DNA from: Caldifarciminota bacterium
GTDB lineage: Bacteria; Hydrothermota; Hydrothermia; LBFQ01; DSFT01
Reading direction: 5' to 3'
DNA length: 60,446 nucleotides
Assembly: GCA_025060695.1 (NCBI GenBank)
Contig: JANXBH010000010.1
Location: 1 to 60,446 of the forward strand
Shown: positions 43,659-52,950 of the stretch, one piece after another
Position numbering within the stretch: the first letter of the stretch is position 1
Layout: every line of letters starts with the position of its first letter
Made by a program: the position numbers and the translations under genes
Notes under the pieces: model-generated
The model's input: only the letters and a program-made list of their open reading frames with translations
The model's database searches: none
What the model was told of the DNA's origin: nothing

Positions 43659-44492
43659 ATGTTTTTTCAAAGGAAAGAAACAAAACTTCCACAAACGGAG
43701 CAAAAAAGAGAAACTCCTGATAATTTATGGATAAAGTGTGAGAATTGCTCAGAAATTTTATATAGAAAGCATATAGAAAAGAACTACTGGATATGTCCTA
43801 ATTGCAACTATCATTTTAGGATAAATTCAGACTTATATCTAAATTATATTTTAGATGGGGGAGGTTTTATAGAGGAGTATGTTTACAACTTAGAAACTAA
43901 GGATTTTTTAAACTTCCCAGGATATGCAGAAAAACTAAAAGAATTAAAGGAAAAGACTAAATTAAACGATGCTTCAAGAGTAGGATATGGTAAAATTGAT
44001 AACTTTGACGTAATATTCTTTATAACAGACTTTAGATTTTTAGCAGGTTCTATGGGAGCAGTACTTGGAGAAAAGTTTTTCTACGGTGTTTTAAAATCCA
44101 TAGAAAAAAAAATCCCGTATATTGCACTAACCTCATCGGGTGGTGGAGCAAGAATGCACGAAGGTATTATTTCATTAATGCAAATGGCAAAAACTACATT
44201 AGCGGTAATAGAATTAAGGAAAAACTCAATTTTATATATAAATATCCTTACTGACCCCACTATGGGTGGTGTAATGGCTTCTTTCGCAGCATTAGGTGAT
44301 ATACTTATAGCTGAACCTGGAGCGCTTTTAGGCTTTGCAGGACCAAGAGTAATAGAGCAAACAATAAAAGAAAAACTACCAGAAGGCTTTCAAAGAAGTG
44401 AGTTTCTACTAAAAAAAGGACAAGTGGATTTAGTAGTGCCAAGAAATGAATTAAAAACTACAATTTCAAAAATACTAAGGCTTCTCTCTTAG
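43659..44492 (+). CDS. accD: Acetyl-CoA carboxylase carboxyltransferase subunit beta
   Basis: 277 residues. A four-Cys zinc ribbon (CENCSEILY ... ICPNCNYHF) opens the protein; SSGGGARMHEGIISLMQMAK, DPTMGGVMASFAALGD and FAGPRVIEQTI are the carboxyltransferase core. With AccA it transfers CO2 from biotin to acetyl-CoA to start fatty acid synthesis. Overlaps the 3' end of ftsX by 18 nt. Confidence 0.96.
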   Translation: MFFQRKETKLPQTEQKRETPDNLWIKCENCSEILYRKHIEKNYWICPNCNYHFRINSDLYLNYILDGGGFIEEYVYNLETKDFLNFPGYAEKLKELKEKTKLNDASRVGYGKIDNFDVIFFITDFRFLAGSMGAVLGEKFFYGVLKSIEKKIPYIALTSSGGGARMHEGIISLMQMAKTTLAVIELRKNSILYINILTDPTMGGVMASFAALGDILIAEPGALLGFAGPRVIEQTIKEKLPEGFQRSEFLLKKGQVDLVVPRNELKTTISKILRLLS

Positions 44493-45320
44493 CGCATTTT
44501 CGGAAGATATTATACCTAACAAAATACCGAAAATTATAATACCAATGGGAAATAAACTCGTAATGTTAAATAGTTGAAAACCAGTGTATTTTAGCATGAA
44601 TACAACGATATTTAAGAACACATAAGTTAATATTGACGAGATTAAACCATATAGTATGCCCATAATTCTAAAAGGTGCATAAATTCTAAAATAGTCAACT
44701 CCCGAAAGTTTTAGTATCTCTATTGCTAATCTATGGTCATTTATAGCAAGCTTTATTGCATGACTTGAGATAAATACAAAAATAAGAAAAATTAAAATTA
44801 TTAGAAAACCGCTAATTAGCATGAATATATGAGACAATTTTTCTAATGAAAATATCCAATTTTTCCCATAGTAAATATCATCAATACCATCAATTAGTTT
44901 AATCTTGTTCGAAAGTTCTTCTAAGAGAATACCTTTTGTCCAATATATCTTTGGCACAATAATAAATGAGCTTGGAAGTTCATTTTTATCTATATCAGAA
45001 AATACATCACTGTATTCTCTATATGTATTTAAAAGTTCCGCATATGCATCACCACTTGATTTATACTCAATTTCTTCAATACCACTTATTGTTCTCAAAA
45101 TTGAAATAATTCTTATACTGTCAGAAACTGAAAGATTAGGTTTTAAAAACGCCTGAATTTTAATGTCTTTTCTTATTTCTTGAAGATATAGAAAAGTTTG
45201 ATAGGTTATAAGAATTACTACGCTAAGTAATGAAAATAATAAAAATGTCGAAGTTATTACAAAAAATGTCAAACTTTTCCTTAAACTTAAAAATCTAAAT
45301 GCCTCAAATAGAAGGAACAT
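44475..45320 (-). CDS. ftsX: FtsX-like cell-division permease
   Basis: 281 residues with one N-terminal membrane helix, an extracytoplasmic domain ([20 protein letters not shown], matching the FtsX ECD pattern) and three C-terminal helices. [18 protein letters not shown] is typical. FtsEX controls cell-wall hydrolases during division; the amidase gene two genes away could be a target. No ftsE is adjacent. ATG lies 17 nt inside purE. Confidence 0.85.
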   Translation of the reverse strand: MFLLFEAFRFLSLRKSLTFFVITSTFLLFSLLSVVILITYQTFLYLQEIRKDIKIQAFLKPNLSVSDSIRIISILRTISGIEEIEYKSSGDAYAELLNTYREYSDVFSDIDKNELPSSFIIVPKIYWTKGILLEELSNKIKLIDGIDDIYYGKNWIFSLEKLSHIFMLISGFLIILIFLIFVFISSHAIKLAINDHRLAIEILKLSGVDYFRIYAPFRIMGILYGLISSILTYVFLNIVVFMLKYTGFQLFNITSLFPIGIIIFGILLGIISSENALREKP

Positions 45321-45786
45321 TTTTGTTCATTTCTTCGACGTCTTTTCTTAATTTTTGAAAATACTCCTTTAATTTCTCTTCAAGCTCCTTATATTTAATT
45401 GATAGAATTCTAATAGCCAATATACCTGCATTATACGAATTTCCAATAGCAACAGTTGCAACTGGTATACCTTTTGGCATTTGAACTATTGAAAGTAGTG
45501 AATCTATACCATTTAAATGTTTAGAAGGTATTGGGACACCAATCACAGGTAAGTCAGTTAAGCTTGCGGTCATACCCGGAAGATGAGCGGAACCACCCGC
45601 ACCCGCTATAATAACCTCTATTCCTCTACTTCTGGCAGTTTTTGCATACTCATACATTCTCTCAGGTGTTCTATGAGCTGAAACTATTTCAACTTCATAG
45701 TTTATACCAAATGATTTTAAGACTTCTATAGCATCTTTCATATATTCAAAATCAGAAATACTTCCCATTATTATTCCTACTTTCAC
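45304..45786 (-). CDS. purE: N5-carboxyaminoimidazole ribonucleotide mutase
   Basis: 160-residue class I PurE of purine biosynthesis. [34 protein letters not shown] and [20 protein letters not shown] are the active-site loops. PurK is not nearby. Start is GTG, directly adjoining CTTTAAAATTTTTAAA. Confidence 0.96.
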   Translation of the reverse strand: MKVGIIMGSISDFEYMKDAIEVLKSFGINYEVEIVSAHRTPERMYEYAKTARSRGIEVIIAGAGGSAHLPGMTASLTDLPVIGVPIPSKHLNGIDSLLSIVQMPKGIPVATVAIGNSYNAGILAIRILSIKYKELEEKLKEYFQKLRKDVEEMNKNVPSI

Positions 45787-45833
45787 TTTAAAAATTTTAA
45801 AGTAAATGCGAACAAACTTTAAAATTTTTACTT
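45787..45833. promoter_or_regulatory. Divergent promoters with a nested palindrome (purE / amidase)
   Basis: Minus strand ACTTTAAAATTTTTAAA abuts the purE GTG; plus strand CTTTAAAATTTTTACTT (45817-45833) abuts the amidase ATG. The purE copy is itself near-palindromic and on the plus strand is followed by ATG at 45806, opening a 14-codon frame. Confidence 0.6.
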
Positions 45834-47057
45834 ATGTTGCTTTTGGATAGTATATTTTCAATATATTCTATAAAATTTTTAGAAAATTTTGCTTACTTTA
45901 AAAATGACACAGTATTTTTAAATTTTCAAGATAGCACCTTTTTTTTCAAGGATAAAAAATTCAAGTTCTCATACAAGCTGAAAAATAATAAAATCTACGT
46001 TGATGGTCAAAGTATTTCTTTGATAATCTATAGATTAACTGCAATTCCAATATTTTGGGACTACAAGGAAAACAGATTAATTAGAGCAAATGAAACAATC
46101 AATAAATTCCAACTTATAGAAGAGGACGATAGCTGTATATTAATTTTTAGTTTCTCAAAAAATTTAAAAGAACAGGCTTGGCTTGAAGATAATGCTCTTA
46201 TTGTCCATATTATAGAAGGTTTTTATCCAAAGTTCAACTATATCTCTGGAGAAGGAAAGATTATTGATTCTATAAGAATTCTTCATACAAAAGAGGGGGC
46301 ATTTTTTAAAATCTTTTTGACAAACAAATATGGCTCATATAAAAAATTAAAAGAAGGTGATGTTTTAAAATTTACAATTTACTCATATGCAAATTTTGGA
46401 TATATTATTATTGACCCTGGTCATGGAGGTAAGGACCCGGGAGCAATTGGAAAATGGGGTATAAAGGAAAAAGACATAACATTAAGTGTAAGCAAAAAAA
46501 TAGCAAATATATTAAGAAAGGAGTATGGTTTTAAAGTGGTGTTAACAAGAGAAACTGATACATTTGTATCACTAAAAGAAAGAGCTGAAATAGCAAACAC
46601 CTTAAAGGCAAAACTATTTGTAAGTATACATTGCAATTATGCAAAGGAGGATAATGCAAGCGGACCTGAAACATTTTTCTTATCAGTAGCAAGGACAAAT
46701 GAAGAGAGAGCAGTCGAAGCATTAGAAAATTCAGTAATAAAATACGAATTAGAGGAAGCTGATGAAATTAAATACATAGTATCAGATATTTTACAGAATG
46801 CATATTTAAAGGAATCACAGAGATTGGCATTTTTTATTCATAGTAGAATAAACAAGAATAGAAATGATAGAGGAGTAAAACAGGCAGGGTTCTATGTTCT
46901 AAGAGGTGTATATGCACCATCAGTACTTGTAGAACTTGGATTTATATCAAACGAAAAGGAGGCAAAACTTTTATCAACAGAAACATATCAGGAGGAACTT
47001 GCAAGAAAGATAGCGGAAGGTATAAGGGACTATATAAATTGGCATATAAGGAGGTAA
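45834..47057 (+). CDS. N-acetylmuramoyl-L-alanine amidase (AmiC type)
   Basis: 407 residues. The N-terminal 180 residues are beta-rich, like an AMIN/targeting domain. The C-terminal Amidase_3 domain begins FGYIIIDPGHGGKDPGAIG (first zinc His), followed by FVSIHCNYA (second His) and APSVLVELGFISN (catalytic Glu). It cleaves septal peptidoglycan in the periplasm. The predicted start MLLLDSIFSIYS lacks a basic n-region, so its signal is atypical. Confidence 0.9.
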   Translation: MLLLDSIFSIYSIKFLENFAYFKNDTVFLNFQDSTFFFKDKKFKFSYKLKNNKIYVDGQSISLIIYRLTAIPIFWDYKENRLIRANETINKFQLIEEDDSCILIFSFSKNLKEQAWLEDNALIVHIIEGFYPKFNYISGEGKIIDSIRILHTKEGAFFKIFLTNKYGSYKKLKEGDVLKFTIYSYANFGYIIIDPGHGGKDPGAIGKWGIKEKDITLSVSKKIANILRKEYGFKVVLTRETDTFVSLKERAEIANTLKAKLFVSIHCNYAKEDNASGPETFFLSVARTNEERAVEALENSVIKYELEEADEIKYIVSDILQNAYLKESQRLAFFIHSRINKNRNDRGVKQAGFYVLRGVYAPSVLVELGFISNEKEAKLLSTETYQEELARKIAEGIRDYINWHIRR

Positions 47058-47060
47058 AAT

Positions 47061-48587
47061 ATGAATATTGAGCAAGTGCTCGTAAATGAATATAAAATTA
47101 ATCCTACAGTAGCTGATATATTGATAAAAAAGGGAATAAATGATATTGATTTGGTAAAAAGTTTATTTCAACCAACAATAGAAAACTTACTACCACCCAG
47201 ATCAATAGTAAACATGGAAACCGCTCTAAAAGAAATTTTAAAATATTCTTCAAAAGAAGGAATACTCATTTGGGGACATGATGACGTAGATGGAACTTCA
47301 TCTACTGCAATCTTAATGAAAACACTAAGACTATTAGGAACAGAACCAATTTACTATATTCCTAAAAAAAATAGTGAAGGACATAAATTAAACAAGTTTG
47401 GTATAGACTTTGCTTATGAAAAGGGTATTAAGTTAATTATATGCTTAGATACAGGTATAAGCAGTGTTGACGAGGTTGAATATGCAAAGGAAAAGGGCAT
47501 AAGCGTAATCATAGCTGACCACCATGAAATTCCCAAGATATTACCAGATGCTATTATACTAAATCCAAAAATGGGAGGAACATTTCAGCATATTTCATCA
47601 TCAGTGCTAAGCTTTAAAATCGCTCTTGGTCTTTTAAACCTTAAATTCAAATACGATATAAACTACATTATTGAAAATGAACCATCACTTATAGTATATG
47701 CTTCACTTGGAGTTATTGCGGATAGATTACCTCTGTTTTCAGAAAATAAAATAATAGTTGATACAGCAAAAGAGCTTATAAATAAGTATGGTTTTACAAT
47801 ATTTAGTGTTTATCACTTAATAACAGGACAACAACCTACAATTTACTCACTCATTCCTATACTATCAAGTATATTTAGTGAAGGAGAAAGACACTTGGCA
47901 GTAGAACTTCTGCTATCTAACGATGAAATCTTTGTAGAAGAACAATTAAGTAAGATTTACAAACAATCTAAAGAAAAATTACTTTTACTTGAAAATGAGC
48001 TTCAAAAAATTAAAGAACAAATAAAAAGAATTAGAGGTTATATACTTTTAGACTTAAGACATATGAACTCAAATAGTATTGGATATATTGCAAGTAAAGT
48101 AAGAGACTACTACAAAGTTCCTGTTATTGCTATATCCAAAGACGAATTAGGAAAAGTAGTAGGAGAAATAAGAACTCCTACTGGTTATAATATGCTTGAG
48201 TTTTTAGACAGTATATCAGAATTACTTATAAATTATGGAGGACATAAAACTGCCTGTGGTTTTTCTATGGAAAATGACAGTCTTTATGACTTTATTGAAG
48301 AGTGTGAAAAGTTTTTTACAAAATATAAACCAAACATTGAAGAAATTTACGATTTAATACTTAATAGTTTTGATGACGAAATATTGCAAAATATAGAAAA
48401 CTTGAGAAAACTTGGTGTAAGGTTTAGAATTTTATTTAAAGGAAATTTAAAGGATATTGTTTCTAAGCTAAAATATTATACAATAGTAGATCCAAACCAA
48501 ATACTTTCTGTTCGTGCACCAGAACATTTAAACTATATTGTAGTACTTTCCGCAGAAGATGGATTTAGAATAGAGGAAATTGGATGA
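47061..48587 (+). CDS. recJ: Single-stranded-DNA exonuclease RecJ
   Basis: 508 residues. DHH motifs: ILIWGHDDVDGTSSTAI, ICLDTGISS and VIIADHHEIPK, then the DHHA1 part with GEIRTPTGYN and NYGGHKTACGFS. RecJ resects 5' ends in recombination and repair. Shorter than typical (about 560-580) with a reduced C-terminal OB region. Start ATG has AAGGAGG upstream and is cotranscribed with the amidase (3-nt gap). Confidence 0.9.
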   Translation: MNIEQVLVNEYKINPTVADILIKKGINDIDLVKSLFQPTIENLLPPRSIVNMETALKEILKYSSKEGILIWGHDDVDGTSSTAILMKTLRLLGTEPIYYIPKKNSEGHKLNKFGIDFAYEKGIKLIICLDTGISSVDEVEYAKEKGISVIIADHHEIPKILPDAIILNPKMGGTFQHISSSVLSFKIALGLLNLKFKYDINYIIENEPSLIVYASLGVIADRLPLFSENKIIVDTAKELINKYGFTIFSVYHLITGQQPTIYSLIPILSSIFSEGERHLAVELLLSNDEIFVEEQLSKIYKQSKEKLLLLENELQKIKEQIKRIRGYILLDLRHMNSNSIGYIASKVRDYYKVPVIAISKDELGKVVGEIRTPTGYNMLEFLDSISELLINYGGHKTACGFSMENDSLYDFIEECEKFFTKYKPNIEEIYDLILNSFDDEILQNIENLRKLGVRFRILFKGNLKDIVSKLKYYTIVDPNQILSVRAPEHLNYIVVLSAEDGFRIEEIG

Positions 48588-49711
48588 TATTAGTAATGAA
48601 ATTTGGAGGTTCGTCAGTTGCAAATACTGAAAGAATAATAAATGTTGCAAATATTATAAAAAGTAAAATAGAAGAAGGCTATAGACCTGTTGTAGTTGTT
48701 TCCGCCATGGGAAAAACTACAGACAATTTACTAAACTTAGCCTATGAAATTTCCGAAAATCCACCAAAAAGAGAAATCGATATGTTAATTTCAGTAGGTG
48801 AAAGAATTTCTATGGCACTACTATCTACTGCTTTAAATAAAATGGGCATTCCTTCAAGGTCGTTTACAGGCTCACAGGTGGGTATTATTACAGAAAATAG
48901 GTTTAACAATGCAAGGATAATTGAGATAAAATTAAATAGGGTTTTAGATTGTATAAAAAACAATGAAGTTCCAATTATTGCAGGATTTCAGGGAGTAAGT
49001 GTAGAAAAAGAAATTACTACACTTGGAAGAGGAGGAAGTGATTTAACTGCTATAGCAATAGCTATAGAGTTAAAAAAGAGATATAAAAGTGTAAAGTGTG
49101 AAATTTATACAGATGTAGACGGCGTATATTCTATTGATCCGAGAATAAAACATTCTGCAAAGTTTGATAAAATTCCATTTGATATGCTTATTGAAATGGC
49201 AAGTTTTGGAGCAAAAGTTATGCACTCAAGAGCGGTAAGCCTTTCAGCAAAATTCAACTTTCCTTTCTATATCTATAGCTCTTTTAAAAAGGGGGATGGA
49301 ACTATGGTAGGAAAAATGCTTGAAAGTCCAAAATTAAAAGCAATAACAAACATGGATGTAGTAGAAATAACTATGGACTATAGTGATGACATATTGAAAA
49401 AACTCTCTGAAAATGATATTCAACCTGTTTTATTTCAAAAAGTCTTAGATAAGTCAATATTAGTCATAAAACTATCCGACCTTAAGCAATTTTCATATGT
49501 TTTTAAAAGTTTTGAATATACTGAAAACAGAAAACTTATATCAATCATAGGATATGGACTTTCAAATAGCATTGAAGTTCAAAAAGAAATAATAAAATAC
49601 CCAGTTAGCAATTTAAGTATATCGGACCTTAGAATAAGCTTCATAGTAGATAGCAAGTATTCTAATGAAATAATTAAGGAGATTGAAACGAAAATAAAAA
49701 CTGACCTTTAA
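48584..49711 (+). CDS. lysC: Aspartate kinase
   Basis: 375 residues. VMKFGGSSVANTERI and VSAMGKTTDNLLNLA at the N-terminus, TLGRGGSDLTAIAIA, and YTDVDGVYSIDPRI are classic. The C-terminal ACT region is present but short, so feedback regulation may be simplified. First step of the aspartate pathway to lysine/DAP, threonine and methionine. Overlaps recJ by ATGA; its stop codon is in the next promoter. Confidence 0.94.
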   Translation: MILVMKFGGSSVANTERIINVANIIKSKIEEGYRPVVVVSAMGKTTDNLLNLAYEISENPPKREIDMLISVGERISMALLSTALNKMGIPSRSFTGSQVGIITENRFNNARIIEIKLNRVLDCIKNNEVPIIAGFQGVSVEKEITTLGRGGSDLTAIAIAIELKKRYKSVKCEIYTDVDGVYSIDPRIKHSAKFDKIPFDMLIEMASFGAKVMHSRAVSLSAKFNFPFYIYSSFKKGDGTMVGKMLESPKLKAITNMDVVEITMDYSDDILKKLSENDIQPVLFQKVLDKSILVIKLSDLKQFSYVFKSFEYTENRKLISIIGYGLSNSIEVQKEIIKYPVSNLSISDLRISFIVDSKYSNEIIKEIETKIKTDL

Positions 49712-49720
49712 AATTTAATT
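49706..49720 (+). promoter_or_regulatory. Promoter motif containing the lysC stop codon
   Basis: CTTTAAAATTTAATT ends at the ATG at 49721. lysC finishes CTT-TAA inside it. Confidence 0.55.
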
Positions 49721-50032
49721 ATGTTAGATTTAATTTTTACCTTGCTATTACAAGAAGTAGAAAAAAGTGAAATAAAATACAAAGAAAAAACAGTTGAAAG
49801 ATACAGAGGAGGATATTTTGTATATATTATAAAAGGAAACGAAACTTACGAATATGAGCTAAATGATGAGAATTTAAACAAGGATAAACTTCAAAGTGAA
49901 CTATCTAAACTAAAGAGTGTAAGAGAATTGGTCTTTGATAGTAAAACGAATACATTAACTATAAAGGTAAATACAGAAAAGGAAGTAGAAAAAGTATTGT
50001 CTAAATACGGTTTTAAGAGAAGGGAAAAGTAA
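49721..50032 (+). CDS. Small protein with possible short signal, unknown
   Basis: 103 residues: MLDLIFTLLLQ, a brief hydrophobic start, then a highly charged region (EVEKSEIKYKEKTVERYRGG) and a beta/alpha domain ending VEKVLSKYGFKRREK. May be periplasmic. No family recognised. Convergent with rsfS. Confidence 0.6.
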   Translation: MLDLIFTLLLQEVEKSEIKYKEKTVERYRGGYFVYIIKGNETYEYELNDENLNKDKLQSELSKLKSVRELVFDSKTNTLTIKVNTEKEVEKVLSKYGFKRREK

Positions 50033-50036
50033 AAGA

Positions 50037-50363
50037 CTATACCTCAAAAGTTTGAACTATTTTCTTTTGTGGGGCTTTAATCCAGAATCCTTCTAAGTCG
50101 TAAAATTCCCTTGCTTCCTTTGTAAGTAAATGGACTATGATATCTACGTAGTCAAGTGAAATCCACTTACTTCCTCTACCCTCTTCCCTATAAGGTTCAA
50201 ATTCCTTCTCTATATGTTCAGCTATAGCAACAAGATGGTCATTAGTATAACCACTTGCAACTATAAAGTAGTCAGCAATAGTTGATATGTTTTTAAGTTC
50301 TATGATAACTACATCAAATCCCTTTTTCTCAACAATTAGCTCTACTATCCTATCTAATAGCAT
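50037..50363 (-). CDS. rsfS: Ribosomal silencing factor RsfS
   Basis: 108 residues of the RsfS/Iojap family, which binds L14 on the 50S subunit and blocks subunit joining during starvation. KGFDVVIIELKNISTIADYF and IVASGYTNDHLVAIAEHI, with WISLDYVDIIVHLL, are the family core. ATG at 50363 overlaps the NuoI-like copy 2 by 14 nt; a TTG just upstream is also open. Confidence 0.93.
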   Translation of the reverse strand: MLLDRIVELIVEKKGFDVVIIELKNISTIADYFIVASGYTNDHLVAIAEHIEKEFEPYREEGRGSKWISLDYVDIIVHLLTKEAREFYDLEGFWIKAPQKKIVQTFEV

Positions 50364-50970
50364 CAAATATATTCTTTACCTTCTTCAATTTTGAAGCATT
50401 CTTAATAATATTTTCAAATTGTTTTTGTTCTTTTGCGGATGTTGTAATTAGTGATTTTTCAGATGAATTAATACTTTCAGTCCTTTTAGGATCTTGTTCA
50501 GCTCTTAAACTTTCACCTGTTGCCCATACACTTAATTTATATTTTCTCCAGTTATTTAAAAGCTTTTCCTTATCTAAAATTAATTCTTCTCTTGAAAAGT
50601 ACCCTTCTTCTACATTTGGTAACATTACAATAGCATCAGCAGGACAAACCTGAACGCACATCTCGCATTTCATGCAAGCATTTAAATCTAATATAAATTC
50701 CTTAGGATAAGTTATTTTCTTTTTAGAACCATCAGGCATTTCTTTTTCCTCAATTCCTCTTGTAATAGAAATAATCTGAGAAGGACAAATATTTTGACAT
50801 AATAAACAAGCAATACAATTTATATTTCCTTCCTCATCTTCACTTAAGCCAAATGTGCCACCTCTATATCTCTTTGGTATTTCTCTTACTTCAAGAGGAT
50901 AATTTGAAGTTATTGGAGGTTTTATAAAATTTTTAATACTTACGATTAAAGACTTAAAAACATCAAACAT
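50350..50970 (-). CDS. NuoI-like 2x[4Fe-4S] ferredoxin protein (copy 2)
   Basis: About 206 residues. CIACLLCQNICPSQII and CMKCEMCVQVCPADAI are the two iron-sulfur motifs; SNYPLEVREIPKRYRGG is the NuoI-like preamble. A longer frame begins at 50991, but the ATG at 50970 follows CTTTAAAATTTTACAT. The C-terminal 60 residues are Lys/Ser-rich and unlike copy 1. No other complex I gene is adjacent; coupled to rsfS. Confidence 0.87.
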   Translation of the reverse strand: MFDVFKSLIVSIKNFIKPPITSNYPLEVREIPKRYRGGTFGLSEDEEGNINCIACLLCQNICPSQIISITRGIEEKEMPDGSKKKITYPKEFILDLNACMKCEMCVQVCPADAIVMLPNVEEGYFSREELILDKEKLLNNWRKYKLSVWATGESLRAEQDPKRTESINSSEKSLITTSAKEQKQFENIIKNASKLKKVKNIFDAIR

Positions 50971-50986
50971 ATGTAAAATTTTAAAG
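50971..50986 (-). promoter_or_regulatory. Leaderless-type promoter of NuoI-like copy 2 - rsfS
   Basis: Minus strand CTTTAAAATTTTACAT immediately before the ATG at 50970; supports this start over an open frame beginning at 50991. Confidence 0.6.
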
Positions 50987-50996
50987 GGCAAAACAC

Positions 50997-52928
50997 TTAT
51001 CGTAAAGGAAAGAATAGGTTAAACAAACCTCTTGTAAGTCTAATTTCAGGTATAGCGGTTAGGTATATTTTAAAATCATATGAAGAAAAAATGCCAATTG
51101 AAGAATATGAAATATCCGCTTTCCATTCATGTAAATCTCTACTTAATGAAATACTTTGTCCTTGAACTATTCCTAAATTAAAGTCTCTACTAAAGGAATA
51201 ACTAAAACTCCACTTATTCGTGAGTTTTCCTGAGATTGAAAAATTTAGGATATTTTGAGGAGTTGATAAACTCGCACTAATACTATAACCAAAGATTGTT
51301 TGACTATAAGAAAAATTTCCTAAAATTTCTGAAAAGTTTTTAGTATAATAATTGTAAGTCGTTGAAAAACTTGCTGAAATATTTAAAAATCTAGGTAAAA
51401 TTAAGCTTATTGAAAGTGGAGAAAATGGTAAATCAAATGAAGGATTATAACTACCAGAAAAACTTAAAGTACCTACAGAATATTTTCTATTTTGAAATTT
51501 TATAGAGAATTGATTTAGAATACTATATGAATAAGAAAAAGAAACTGGTATGGTATCAAAAAGAGACCTTGAGTAATTTATACCTATTGAGGGAGTAATA
51601 TCGTGATAAAATCTCTCTATTTTCCATATAGAAAATACGCTTCTTCCGTAGATTGTTGTGGATATACTGCTTGAATAGTTCATATTTAAACTTTTTTTCC
51701 ATATGCTATCATTATGAGCTCTTTTTGCACTAAAGGGAAGAGATAAACTATTTGAAAGTTTTAAATTTTGTAAAATATTTATTGGTCTTGTAAGTGATAA
51801 ATTATATGCAAAACTTTGAGAAGTATATCTATTATTTAGACTATCTATGAGAATACTCTGATTAAACGAAGAACTTTGAGTTATAAGAATTCCTAAAAAG
51901 CTAAAACTATTAATTGTTAATATGATATTTGGTAAATTACTACTTGCTTGACCTGTAATAAGATTTTTTGTATAGTCAAAATTCGAAGAAAATCCCCCAA
52001 AGAAAAAGTTTCTACTAATTTGAAAATAGGAATATGTCTCAGTTTTTAGCCATTGGTCCTTATTTTCAGCATAATCTTGAAAATAACTCTGGTCAGAAAC
52101 TATAAAATATCTACTTGCAGTTCTAAATCTATATACTTCCTGATTGTGGTTCCCTTCTAACGAATATCTCCTCCTAACAGCCCTAAATACAAAGTCGTTT
52201 GAAAAATTAAAGTTTATATTCCCATTAAACTTTTTATATACATTATAGACTGTATTTATACCAAATCTAATACCCTGCCTTTCGACAATATCCATATAAA
52301 ATGACATATCAGCATAATTATTTATAACCCAATAAAATGCAATATTTCTAATATATTTTCCATCTATGGAATTAAAACCAAAACTTGGTGTTAAAAAACC
52401 ACTACTTCTTTCCTCCTTTAGTGGAAATATCCAGAATGGAGAATACAAAATAGGAATATCTCTTATTTTTAATACTACGTTTTTTACTAATGCCATATCA
52501 CCTCTTATAGCAAGCATTTCAGTACCATAAAAAGCGGAATGAGGAATGTTCAAATCGCAAGTTGTAAAGAAACCGTCCTTTATATACAATGTATCACCTT
52601 TTAGTTTATATAGTTTATTGGAATTTAGCCAACCTTTTTGAACAAAATTTCTTGTATGAAATGCAATACCATCTTGACCATCAAGAAAATATATAAGGCT
52701 ATCACCTGTGATCTTTGAAGTATCAATTATAAGTAAAAATCTTGACTTTGCCCTTATCGTTTTACTATTTAAGGAGTATTCAATAGTATCCGCATATAGT
52801 TGAACATTTCCTCTTTTTACATAAGCACTATCGTAAAGGATAACCTTAGCACTATCTGAAATATAAATAAGTTCCTTACCTTTAAAGAAAACTTTATTAG
52901 TATCTATTTGAGCAAATATAATAAACAC
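50997..52928 (-). CDS. lptD: LptD/OstA-like LPS-assembly outer-membrane protein
   Basis: 643 residues. An N-terminal OstA-like domain (DSAKVILYDSAYVKRGNVQL, ADTIEYSLNSKTIRAKS) precedes the LptD hallmark YSPFWIFPLKEERSSGFLTP and a long beta-barrel region ending in TRGLFNLFFPLR. It inserts LPS or an equivalent glycolipid into the outer leaflet. Start is probably GTG at 52928; MFIIFAQID is a very short signal. The upstream in-frame CTG would give KTLVFIIFAQ, but it lies too close to the promoter core. Confidence 0.82.
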   Translation of the reverse strand: MFIIFAQIDTNKVFFKGKELIYISDSAKVILYDSAYVKRGNVQLYADTIEYSLNSKTIRAKSRFLLIIDTSKITGDSLIYFLDGQDGIAFHTRNFVQKGWLNSNKLYKLKGDTLYIKDGFFTTCDLNIPHSAFYGTEMLAIRGDMALVKNVVLKIRDIPILYSPFWIFPLKEERSSGFLTPSFGFNSIDGKYIRNIAFYWVINNYADMSFYMDIVERQGIRFGINTVYNVYKKFNGNINFNFSNDFVFRAVRRRYSLEGNHNQEVYRFRTASRYFIVSDQSYFQDYAENKDQWLKTETYSYFQISRNFFFGGFSSNFDYTKNLITGQASSNLPNIILTINSFSFLGILITQSSSFNQSILIDSLNNRYTSQSFAYNLSLTRPINILQNLKLSNSLSLPFSAKRAHNDSIWKKSLNMNYSSSISTTIYGRSVFSIWKIERFYHDITPSIGINYSRSLFDTIPVSFSYSYSILNQFSIKFQNRKYSVGTLSFSGSYNPSFDLPFSPLSISLILPRFLNISASFSTTYNYYTKNFSEILGNFSYSQTIFGYSISASLSTPQNILNFSISGKLTNKWSFSYSFSRDFNLGIVQGQSISLSRDLHEWKADISYSSIGIFSSYDFKIYLTAIPEIRLTRGLFNLFFPLR

Positions 52929-52950
52929 TAATGTTTTCAGAAATTTTAAA
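52929..52950 (-). promoter_or_regulatory. Promoter motif containing the upstream stop codon (lptD)
   Basis: Minus strand CTTTAAAATTTCTGAAAACATTA before the lptD GTG (C at 52951). The methyltransferase ends CTT-TAA within it. Spacing to the GTG is the longest of the set, implying a leader of up to about 9 nt. Confidence 0.45.

Noticed and set aside
52929-52940. CTG start for lptD giving a longer signal (KTLVFIIFAQ)
   Set aside because: It lies about 3 bp from the motif centre, so it would fall inside the promoter core and not be transcribed. It is attractive as a signal peptide, so not fully excluded if transcription starts further upstream.
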